Shown piece by piece: positions 19,880-30,059 of a stretch of 64,000 bases of DNA. The position numbers were made by a program, and so were the translations under genes. The notes beneath the pieces are model-generated. The model worked only from the letters and a program-made list of their open reading frames with translations. It did no database searches and was not told the origin of the DNA. Source of the stretch: Apostichopus japonicus (Eukaryota > Echinodermata > Holothuroidea > Aspidochirotida > Stichopodidae); NCBI RefSeq assembly GCF_037975245.1, contig NC_092565.1, positions 2,428,499 through 2,492,498 of the forward strand. Direction: 5' to 3'. Positions within the stretch are counted from its first letter, which is position 1. Every line of letters begins with the position of its first letter.

Positions 19880-21210
19880 AGTGGCATGATAGGTTTTGGT
19901 GTGAATTTCTCTAATTCTTCGGTAAATGTGGTCATTTGTTCTTAACCGTAACTGAATTCAACTACTACGAACGTATCGGCTACCGTACATATTTGTTTAG
20001 CGATGCATGACGCAGCTTTACGTCACTTTCAATAACATGACGTCATTAGTAGAAGCGTACCATTCACACCGTACAAAGCATAACACGATTACCGTCATGT
20101 CGACCACTTCCTTCAAGGACATTGTTGTTGCGCAAACCGTTAAGTTTTGCCTTTCCAAAATAATATATCCGGTGAAGGATACAGGCATAATATCTTCGTT
20201 AAACAATCATATTTACAATTATTCTCTTTCACTGTATAATTCAAGCGGCGAAAGTGGAATCGAAGGGGATGAATAAAACATGGGATATAAACCAAAAGCA
20301 TATTGCATGAGTTTCCAAAAACGGATATAGACAAAATATGCTCTCATGCGATGGTGAAGGTGTATGTGTGTGTTAAATGTTTATGAACAAAACACGAACT
20401 CCGAAACTAAGTTCGATTGACTTAAAAGGTGGTGGATGTGTGCCTCGGTATGTGTTGTTGAGCATTCGTGTCCAATGACGTCATCGAGTCAGAGGTCAAA
20501 GGTAATTTTAACCGAAATTTTCAGTTTCGTGCCATTTTGCAAGTACCTGACAAACCCGCAAATTCATATAGAAAAATAAAACTAAGTCTAAATCGATTAA
20601 TGAATATAAACCTCTAAATGGCTTTAGATCAATGGAGGTCAAAATGTGTGCATACAATAGTTTTGCAAACTCCTATATAATCAGCATATGAGGTCTGTGG
20701 ATTTAATCTTGGTAGGCGTGTTTGGGCATGGGCTGAACATCCGTGGTTGGCGACGTTTAAGGGTCATACAATCGTTAGTCATTAAAACCGAAACACTGCT
20801 TTTTTTGGCCATTATGCAGTTTCCTGCAATTTGGCGAAGAGGTCTTATACAAAAAACGCGTAGATATTTGACCTTAAAGTTTGCTTCATATTAAAAAATG
20901 TGAAACGTCAAATTTCGCAAGGTTATATATTGGCCATTGTGTGATAAAGTCTGTTGCAAACTTCTCCTAGACTGTTAGACCAATGGACTGTAAACTTGGT
21001 GCGTGTATATATGCCTATAGCGCAGTAAATAAGACGAATATTCTGGGTGCAGCTTTATATTTGTTCAGGCTGGCACATCCAATGGATCAGTTGTTTTAGT
21101 TTAAAGGGAAGACGACATTTGAATTTCTGATTTGACCGTAATAGCGATTTCATCATCATTCAACAAACCATTTATGCTGATATCGAAAACAAAACTGTTA
21201 TATGTATATG
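19880..21210. other. Intergenic sequence, no gene seen
   Basis: Short open frames only, none with recognisable motifs. Confidence 0.5.
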
Positions 21211-21212
21211 TA

Positions 21213-21442
21213 TATGTGATCTTCCCGCAAGCAGGAACTCGCGAAAGAAGCCATGGAGGCTTGTAGACTCGCAAGCTGACCGAAGCCAATCTCTCGGCAC
21301 ACATCCATTTAACGTCCATGTCGGGAAGTTGTTATTGAACAACACCCTTGCCAGACGACACACATTGCTGTCGGCGGGGAATCGAACCGGGGATCTCATG
21401 ACTGGGAGACGCCGGCGTTAACCACTAGGCTATACACTCCGC
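21213..21442 (-). mobile_element. SINE (family A variant) with intact tRNA-like head
   Basis: Minus-strand head: GGAGTGTATAGCCTAGTGG (A box) and CCCCGGTTCGATTCCCCG (B box). The body is shared with other family-A copies (AAGCAGGAACTCGCGAA, AAGCTGACCGAAG in plus sense) but more diverged, so it may be a subfamily. Confidence 0.8.
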
Positions 21443-22181
21443 CTGTTGGGTCCCAGTTCGTTACAGTCACATTGAGCGATGCCGTCATAGCGTAACGGCT
21501 TTGTAGGCAATCATTGCTTTTGGTCAGGGGGGTGTTTTCACTGTTTCGTGTCTCCAGAGGGTATAATATATTTGGTCTACCAAGTCAATCCTAGCAGGAT
21601 CTTATTCTTGCTAACTGAAACGAAAACAGACTATGGACACAATTAAAAGGGACAGATAGATCGATAGCTAAATTAGACCATTGAACAATGAAAAAACCCA
21701 CATCAGTCAGAACAACGGATAGTACCAAGATGAAAGGGAGATTGAGGCGATTATAGGATTAAAGACCCGAGGAGAGATAAACGTCTCTTGAAAGTAAGTA
21801 CATCTTGATTTAACCAACGTATTGCATACTCAAGAATCATCAAGAAATTAAGTAAATAACCATAGAGGTGGTGCAAGATATGTAACCCTTTGTTTTATGC
21901 GAGTGCTGGGTTGTGTGATTGGTGAAAGAATCCGATTCCTAGATGTGGACCCTTGCAGACAGACAATGCACATGGAGGAAAGAGAATATTGAAACTGCAT
22001 GCTGGACAGATGTGAAGTTAAAGGTAATGGTTGTACTCGCGCTCGAACCAGCAGCTGATGACTGAGATGAAACTTTTATCAATTGTGTTCAGCATACAGA
22101 TTGATCTCTACCAAAGACAACAGGTTTATTCTCAGGCCTCGACAAATATGTTTAAAGGTACTCGCTGGTTAAACTGGTGCT

Positions 22182-22460
22182 GTGGCCGAGTGGGTAAAGG
22201 CGGTGACATATGAAGCAATGAGGGTTAGCAAATCGGGAGGTTCCGGGTTCGAAATCCGGCCGGGTCATAGGAAGGTGGGTTTTTCATCCAAGAGCAATCT
22301 ACGGTTTTCTCATCTGCAATGACTTTTCTAAATTCAAAACATTCCAAATCTGAGTTAAAAATGTTAAATTGGAAGTGAAAGTTGTGATCCATAACGACGT
22401 GAAAGTTGTAATCCATAAGCCTAAGCGGCACTAAGCAAAAGCGCTTATCGGGAGTGTTAG
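22182..22460 (+). mobile_element. SINE (family B) with tRNA-Leu/Ser-like head
   Basis: Plus-strand head: GTGGCCGAGTGGGTAAAGGC (A box) and CCGGGTTCGAAATCCGG (B box and T-arm-like stem). The body AGGTGGGTTTTTCATCC matches the copy at 17905. A LINE 3' end follows directly, a possible tail partner. Confidence 0.75.
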
Positions 22461-22464
22461 ATGT

Positions 22465-22870
22465 ATCTAGAAGATACCATTCGCATGATCACGGACTTAA
22501 CCTCCTTCAAGTCACACCTGAAAACGCATCTCTTCCAAGAGCACTATAAAGATGGTTTCTGGGATTTTTTTTAGATTTTATGATGTTCTGTCGTGTTGGT
22601 TTTTAGGTTGTAACTTCAATTGGAATTTTCACTTTTTAGCATTCAAATTGTAGATTTTGTAGTCAATCTGTTTTATCGCTTTACTCTTCACCGGCGCTTT
22701 TCATAGTTTTTCGATCTCATATTCCTGTATATATCTGTAGATGGTATATGTATTTACTGTTTTTTGTATTTAATGTTTTATGTCATTTTATATTCTAGAT
22801 TGTTTGTAAAGCGCACAGATGCATCGCGCGTAGTGCGCTATATCAGATTTTATTTACATATACATTTACC
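22465..22870 (+). mobile_element. LINE 3' end (non-LTR retrotransposon fragment)
   Basis: A short frame reads TSFKSHLKTHLFQEHYKDG, the F-K-x-x-L-K-T-x-L-F motif common at the C-terminus of CR1/L2-type reverse transcriptases. An AT-rich 3' UTR follows, ending in TAGTGCGCTATATCAGA, typical of LINE 3' ends. Heavily 5'-truncated. The superfamily is an inference. Confidence 0.6.
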
Positions 22871-24124
22871 ATGCGTCGGAGCCAATGTCCTTCAAGATGA
22901 AAGAGATTGAAGCAAAACGAGTTGAAACGCGACTAGATGATATGATGTCATCGTTATGTTGGGTAATGCCCCTCTGGGAGCTGCAGGCACCGTTTTTCGG
23001 GACCGTCTCCTGTTTTTCGGGCTGTTTCGGAAGCCTTCGTGTTAGCTTGTAAGAGTAATATATAAGGTATCCATAAAAGTATACTTGTTAAAGTATATAT
23101 ATGCCTACGTATTTATATAAATATAAAAGTTTACGTGTATAAGTATATTTGGTAAAGCAAGGACAATAAATTTCAGTAACTTTAAAATCTGAACGAATAG
23201 GATTTGCAGAACGCGTGATTAAAGTAATCGGTACAAAATAGTTACACAATAGGCTATTCACATTGACCCAGCGGCGTAGCTAGGATTTTTTGAGTGGGGG
23301 GCATGGGGGGGGGCTGTTCTTTCTTGTGGGGGGGGGGGGCCGGGTTACTATCTGAGCGGAGCGCCACCTTGGTTGGCGAGGAGCGTACAGAGAAAATTTG
23401 AGATTTCAGCACCCCCCAGATCGCAGGAGATGGCACCTGTGAGGCAAAATAGCAACCAAAAAGATGTGCAACTTTGGTGACAGAAATGCAAATTTTTTTT
23501 TCCTCTTTCATGCTGACTGGCCTTGCCAACTCAGCCAGACTTTTAACTTGAGTGAAGTTGACATCAAAGGCGTACGGGACCATTTCAGTTTGGGGGGGGG
23601 CAGAACTTTTTGTGCCCGAAAGTTCCCGTGACACTTTCTAAGCGGAGCGCCACCATCGGTTGGCGCGTAGCGAACAAGAAAATTTTTGGCACACAATGCC
23701 TCTCAGATTGCCGGAAACGGCACTTCTGAGGCCTTGCAAGTTGCATCTAAACATTCTTTATTTTATAATCTCACGTTTTAGAAATTTACAGTTCCCCAAA
23801 AATTTGGTAAATTAGAAGAAGAAAAAATGGTAACATCACTTTGAAGGGGAAAAATGGGACAGTATATTTTTCAAGCTGCTATATTTAGTTACCTTATTTA
23901 TTATTTTAACACAGTACTCAGCTACCCCCAGAAAAACATTGTTCAACGACACGTAGGCGGGATAATGTCGCTGTGTCGGGTGAGACTGCAATTTTTCTCA
24001 CAAAAAAGTATAAAATATAACAAAGAATATGATAAACATGTACTTCTAGGCTTGTAGACACTCCCCCACCATCCATGAAAATGAAAATGTTTCTTTTATA
24101 CACTCATGTCGGGGATATCCAGGT

Positions 24125-24778
24125 CAAGGGCGGCGGAAGCACTTTTAATCTGGGGGAGGGGGGCACCGACATCAAAGGGCACTTTGCAGAAATTCGATTG
24201 GAATGATGCAGCGTTATATTCAGTACCCTTTTTAACTCTTATTGTATTATCTTATTTGTGTATACACATCACTCCATCAACGTCCCCCCCCCCTCAAGGA
24301 AAATATGCATACTAGCACTGCAATATCCAATGCGCAAATTGGGAAACAAGGAACAAGTTTTCTTTTGAGACAAAATGAGGTGAAATCATGCTAGTTGCTA
24401 ATGTAGGAATCTTCCGAATTAGAGTTTTTTTCTTGTTAATATCTTAACAAATTTTTTCCATTCGAAAATGCTTTGAGTTTGACTCACAGAAATTCGTCAA
24501 AAGTCACGGGCTTAGCCAGGATTTGCAAAGTTTTATGCACGGCTATCTGAGCGGAGCGCCACCATCGGTTGGCGCGGAGCGTACTTTTAAAAATTTTTGG
24601 GTTTTCAAACCCCTCAGATGGCCGGAAACGGCCCTTCCCGAGTGTTCATTCTGGTTCCCTAGCCTCTTGCTAACTTGAGGCACCTCAATTTTTATGTAGA
24701 AAAAAGGCACATTTCTAACCTGAGGAAAAGTGGGGGAGGGGCACGTGCCCTCTTTTCCCCCCGGTTCCGCCGCCCTTG
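24125..24778. mobile_element. Nested MITE inside the composite element
   Basis: Terminal repeats CAAGGGCGGCGGAA and TTCCGCCGCCCTTG are perfect over 14 bp. Flanks ATCCAGGT and GTCCAGGT agree at 7 of 8 positions, an aged 8-bp duplication. The interior carries the TGAGCGGAGCGCCACC motif. Confidence 0.7.
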
Positions 24779-24957
24779 GTCCAGGTATACAATTGAATAG
24801 TTAGAAGAAAAAAAATTGATCGTGCAAAAAGCGTGGTAGCCCAGATGAACTGCACTTACGGTGGTGTTACACGGAAATATTCGGGCATCATGATGCTAAA
24901 TAAAGAAAATCATGGAATTGTCGGGCAAAAATTTGAAAAAGATTCGGGCAAGCTACT

Positions 24958-24960
24958 GCA

Positions 24961-25058
<98 letters not shown>

Positions 25059-25086
25059 GGCCCCCTATATATATATATATATATTT
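24958..25086. repeat. (TA)n microsatellite
   Basis: Almost pure TA broken by single CA steps and one GGCCCCC interruption. The open frames across it (I-Y repeats) are artefacts. Confidence 0.95.
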
Positions 25087-26130
25087 TTTTTTCTCCTCTT
25101 AGGCTGCCCGAATTTTTCAGGACTTTTGCCCGAATTTCTTGTCCTCTGGAAATTTAGGGGGCAGTCTGCCCCCCTGCACCCCCCGCCTCGTACGCCTATG
25201 GTTGGCATCATTTGTTGTTTCAAGGTGTCAAGGCCTTTCTCCCAACTCAAACCCCTGTGGGCTACCGGTAGGTTTGCAGGAAATGCCCACATGTGGACTT
25301 AAATAGCATTAGAGGAAGGGGATGGAAAACTAACACGCATCGATGTTTCGGTAATGTTCCACATTGGTGGCTCGGTGCTAATTAGGCCATTTATTGGGTT
25401 TCTTGAGGCAGCTGTCATCAGAATCTGGGTTTTTGTGCCAATCGATGACCGATAACATGTATTGGTAGATATCGATATCGCGCAGAACATGCACAAGGCT
25501 CGTGGTGTATGGTCGCAACCGTCGCATCGACCATTGCCATGCCATGCTGTATGACCATTCTAATGATTACTACAGATATTGTATTATTCTTATTCTGCCA
25601 GATGCAGACGAGAAAATTGTGTAACTCTATTTCCCAAATTATTGAACAAAAAATATTAGTGAATCCCACTGATGATTTTTTTTTACATTTTTTTTACCCC
25701 ATTCCCAGTGGGGGGGGCCAGTGGGGGGGGGCCAGCCGATTTCATGGGCCCCCCCGTAGCTACGCCACTGCATTGACCGAACCTTAGATATAACGACTTC
25801 AAAGTTGGCCATACCGAACTATTGGGATCGGAGCCTCGGAGGTGCTGCACATGTTGCTGGAACGGACCGGTCGCATCGGTGACAGTGAAGCAGAAACAGT
25901 AAATGCCGAGAAAAACGCATGATGCGGTGGATGCGATGAGCACGCGAGCACAACATGAGTGACTCAAAGAGCACACGAGTTGGCCCAGAGAAACGAGGGC
26001 TCCAGAAGTGACGCCCGAGTTGGCCCCGTTTGGAGTCCCGAGTGAGGCTGGGGGGGGGGGCAAGCACGGTAAATACTACTATCATAATTGAGCAGCTAGC
26101 CTAAACTATAGGCCTACTGTGTTGTCTTAA

Positions 26131-27531
26131 TGCTGGCGTCACACTGTCCCGAAGTTGACATCAGATGGACACACGATAAAGAAAATGTTCAAATTCGGCT
26201 CTGATCGTAAAAACATCGGGCCATTCGTGAGGGCATCTTAAGCCATCGTATGACCGCCGGTGGAGTTTTTCAGGCTCCGGCAGCAACTTCGTGAGTGATG
26301 GCAAAATCTTTGGCATGCCAAAAAATTGCCGGAAGACCTTGCGAAGGTTCATTTTCGTGTTGAATTCGTGTGTCCATTTTGCCCTTCGTAAGGCCATCGT
26401 GAGGGCATCTTATCAAATCGTGCCATCTTCGTTTTTACTTCGTGTGATAATCGGTGCCATCGGGCATTTTCGCCTCACGAAGACAATACGAAGGAAACAA
26501 GAAGCTGCCCGATTGTCTTATGAAGGCAACACGACTACGTGAAGCCCTCGCAATGCCGTCGAGTAATCATCGTATTATAGTACGATGACATCGAGATGGA
26601 ACCACGGTGTCGGCGAAGACAGCCGAATTTGAGAACCTCAAGCGTTTCCCAGGTGTCTTGGTAACTTGGACATATAAATGCCGGCCTCAGAGCATCTTCC
26701 TCAGTCAGTCCTAAGCAGGCGCGTAGCCAGGAATTTGCCAAGGGAGGGGCGAAACTGTAGATTCGGCATTGCAAACTATCTAAGCGTAGCGCCACCATGG
26801 TTGGCGCGAAGCGTACAAGAAAATGTTGGCTGTAAATGCCTCCCAGATCGCCGGAAATGGCACTTCCCATGCCTTGTTAGTTGCATCTTAGCATTTTCTC
26901 TTTTGAAAATACTAGCGATATCATAAAAACCTTAAAAAATTTTGTAAAAAATATGCTCAAGGGGGGGGGGGCGGCTGCCCCCTTCGCCCCCCTTGGCTAC
27001 GCGCCTGGTCCTAAGCAACTCTACAGAGCAGAGGCGTGTGTAACTCCCAAAGCTACAATCACAATCACAATTAACCACCAATCAGTTCCTGCAGAATGGC
27101 ATACTTTGGTGATGAGACAACCAGGAAAAAGAAAGCAGCAACATTGCTTCTTTTGATGCACCTCAGAGAACATGATGAGCAACTCTTCTTACAATAACAA
27201 AGCATTATTTTATTGCACTTTGTCATTTCTTGCTATTTACCTTTCTAGCATTCGACAATGTACTTATCAATACGTCATCGTGTATAGCCATCGTGTGGCC
27301 TTCGTGTGGCATTCGTGTGTCCTGCGGGTAAACTACTTAAATAGAAATGCACATCTTCGTGTTGCCTTCGTGTGTGGTTCGGGTGCAATCGTGTGACCTT
27401 CTGTAGGCATCGTACTTGCTTCGGCTGTTGATTGGCTGTTGACCAAGTTCGGGGCCATCTTCGTGCGAAATTCAAAATTCCTTATTCGTATGGCCATCTG
27501 GTGTCAATTTCGCGACAGTGTGACGCCTGCA
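26131..27531. mobile_element. 1.4-kb inverted-repeat (foldback-like) element
   Basis: The left end GCTGGCGTCACACTGTC, followed by AAGTTGACATCAGATGG, is mirrored at the right end (27474-27530) with few changes over about 45 bp. Further inside, both arms are rich in GCCATCGT/CTTCGTGTG phrases in opposite orientation. A MITE (26716-27007) sits inside. No clear target duplication was found, so the class is open. Confidence 0.65.
26716..27007. mobile_element. hAT-like MITE nested in the foldback element
   Basis: Ends CAGGCGCGTAGCCAGG and TTGGCTACGCGCCTG are inverted repeats. The 8-bp duplication is GTCCTAAG (26708-26715 and 27008-27015; ninth base C shared). Interior carries the GCGTAGCGCCACCATGG motif related to that of the composite element. 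Confidence 0.85.
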
Positions 27532-27539
27532 TAAGCAAT

Positions 27540-28790
27540 TAAAAATAAAATATCTGCGAAACGAAGATAGCTTGGCTTCTGTTACGTTAGGGCTCCTCTA
27601 TATACTAGGCATATACTATACAGTAGCTAGGTGTGCGCGAGTCCTAAGCCTATACAGTGCTTCACGACTACTTTGAACCGCGACTCGATCGATTAGCGCG
27701 TACATTTTCCCAATTATTGATCTTGTCTTTTAGCTGCAGATTGGTGCGCGAAAAAATGTTGCTTTTACTCCATTACATTGCCTAAACCAAGGCGATTATT
27801 TACACAATGAAAATCAAGGTTGAAGGAGCATCTTCCAAAAATCATAACAGCAATAACAGTAAACTTGTATTACAACTCCTTAAATTGTTATATATTTTGC
27901 GTATTATGACTGATGGCCAGTAGGAAAATGCCTTAAGAAGTAATTTAGAAGATGTTTTGCCATCTTAAGTGTATTGGTGGACTGATTGGTATTCTTCACG
28001 TTGTTGTCTTAAAAAATCCAATTATACCCCACTACTCCACTAGGCGTCAGTTAAGTTTCGTAAACGGCCCCTGGTCATTTCCCCGACGTAACTGCATCCA
28101 AACCTTTGCGAAAAACGACGGAAAATTCCAAAAGCACCGATGTGTGTACAAAGAGTACACCTTTTTGCTCGCAATGTAAGTAGCGAAAGTAGGCATCGGA
28201 GCGACACACGAAGCCTATATAGATATGTACGAGTTGGCAGTTGTGAGTTTTCGATTCTACGAATGCCAATAAGCTAATTTCCAATTGCCAACAGCCTCAT
28301 GTTCTTATGAGGCGTAACGCACATGTTATCTAATAGGCTGGTCGGTGAGAGATACGGCATATTATAGAACAAGGTTTCGATTAACAATTTGGTCTCTGGT
28401 GACAACAAATGTCCTTTGACCTTCATAAAAAACAATATGCTTCTTGTACTGAACGTTTCACAACTACATATTAAATATGATTGGTTCAAGCTTCCCTTCT
28501 TGAGATATCGTGTTTATAATGTTGTCACATTATGACCCTAGGGACCTTAAATGAACTTTGACCTCCACAAAAACCCATAGACTTCTTTTACGTAATGTGT
28601 TACACCTTCACACGAAATATAAGATTAGTCGAAGCTTCCCTTCTTGAGATATCGTGTTTACAAGCAAGGCGTTACCGCAATATAATCAATTCAGACATAT
28701 ATTCCCTTATAAGGGAAACCGAATCAACGGTTTGTTTTCTTGTTATTCATTCATGTAACATCACTCTAAGGTTCATAGGTGATCAACTGT
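27540..28790. other. Intergenic sequence with a short tandem duplication
   Basis: The phrase CTTCCCTTCTTGAGATATCG recurs at about 28493 and 28637, with CTTTGACCTCCA nearby, in the style of an old dispersed repeat. No gene recognised. Confidence 0.5.
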
Positions 28791-28798
28791 AATATTTG

Positions 28799-30057
28799 TT
28801 ATCTGCGATTATTTGTAATTTCATCTACTCCTGTTCTAGTTGTTGACACATCAGATGTTGACACATCAGATGTTGAAGGGAGTTTTGGTGGATCTCCCAG
28901 GACTCGTCGCAGATGTTTACGATTTTTGCGTAGTTTCATTCCATTCTCAGTGACTATTTCATATGAACGAGGATCTACCTGTTTTGCACTTGTGCCTTTT
29001 GTCACGACTGGTGTGTGTCTATAAGTGCGACTCTTACAATATCTCCATTCCTCAACATTGGCAAGAATTTTGCTGCACTGTTGAAGTATGATCTTTGGCG
29101 TTCTTTTTCTGGCCTGATTTCTTTCTGAGCATTTTTGTCTGTTTTAGGTTTCCAGAGTCTTTTGTTGATGGTCGGAGTGCTCTTGTTTCCCTGCTGAACA
29201 ATCTTTGCACGGGGCTGGTTTACATGCCTTGTGTAGGTGTGTTACGACAGTCCAGAATAGCTAGGTAGTTGTCACTTCCTGCTGCCAGAGCCTAAGTTAT
29301 TGCCTTGACAGCGTTAACAGCTTGCTCTGCCTTGTGTAGGTGTGTTACGACAGTCCAGAATAGCTAGGTAGGTGTCACTTCCTGCTGCCAGAGCCTAAGT
29401 TATTGCCTAAGAGCTTCCTCTGCCGTTTGATTGTGCGGAACCAGCCGATGAGGTCTTATAATGCTGGAACTCCCAATCCTTGCTGAACTTCTTGAATTCA
29501 AGGGATGCATATTGGGGTCCATTGTCTGGTCCATTGTCTGACATGAGGACCTATGGGATTCCATGTCTTTAGAAGTTATGTCTGTTTTTGATTAAGTATC
29601 TGTTCTGGCAACAAACAGCAAACCATTTCTTTTAGTGTTAACGATCTCAATGGTTCGCAAATGTCACTTGGTTTCGGTAGAAACTTACTCAAGTAGTTCA
29701 CAAACCCTATGAATCTTTGTCCTTGACTGCCCATACTTTCTCTGGGTCCTGGGTTTAAGGCATCACTTGTAATGAGATGTCCTTTGAAAGGCACCTGGCA
29801 TTGCCTCAAATGCACCTTTTTCGGGTTCAGTCTGAGGCTCCTTTCTCTGCACGTTTCCATCAACTTTTGTAGTTTGACATCAGATCTATTGCTGCCTCCT
29901 CAATGGTATCTCCTTCTCTAAAGATCAATATGTCATCCACTATAGACTTAACTCCAGGCAGGCCATCTGCTGCCTGGTCTTTTCTTCTATGTAACACCTC
30001 TGGAGCTGTTGATATGCCAAATGGCATGCGGACCGCAGAGACACCCATATCTCCCAA
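28799..30057 (-). pseudogene. Ty3/Gypsy-type pol fragment, internally deleted
   Basis: On the minus strand, 30057-29576 encodes part of a reverse transcriptase: MPFGISTAPEV, the catalytic VDDIL, then a GHLITSD block and FIGFVNYLSKFLP. About 29540-29425 shows integrase core residues (SDNGPQ-like with DNGP duplicated, then AQSNG). About 29000-28800 resembles the integrase C-terminus (PRSYEIVTENG, RKNRKHLR). RNase H and the integrase zinc-binding part are missing, and frames are broken by stops. The 5' part of pol, gag and clear LTRs are absent. Confidence 0.8.
29226..29408. repeat. Tandem duplication, 103-bp period, inside the Gypsy remnant
   Basis: GCCTTGTGTAGGTGTG through CCTAAGTTATTGCCT occurs twice, starting at 29226 and 29329, nearly identical. 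It post-dates the decay of the element because it duplicates out of frame. Confidence 0.8.
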
Positions 30058-30059
30058 AG

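Larger units (their letters stand above)
23269..25770. mobile_element. 2.5-kb composite hAT-like element
   Basis: Ends CAGCGGCGTAGCTA and TAGCTACGCCACTG are inverted repeats, flanked by the direct repeat CATTGACC (23261-23268 and 25771-25778). Inside are two copies of the GCGGAGCGCCACC motif, a nested MITE (24125-24778) and a (TA)n block. No transposase frame is visible, so it is non-autonomous or badly decayed. Confidence 0.65.

Noticed and set aside
22186-22260. Functional tRNA-Leu/Ser gene
   Set aside because: Good T-arm, but acceptor and anticodon stems do not pair and the body of a repeat family follows directly.
24833-25157. Open frames rich in I-Y repeats
   Set aside because: Translation of a (TA)n microsatellite.
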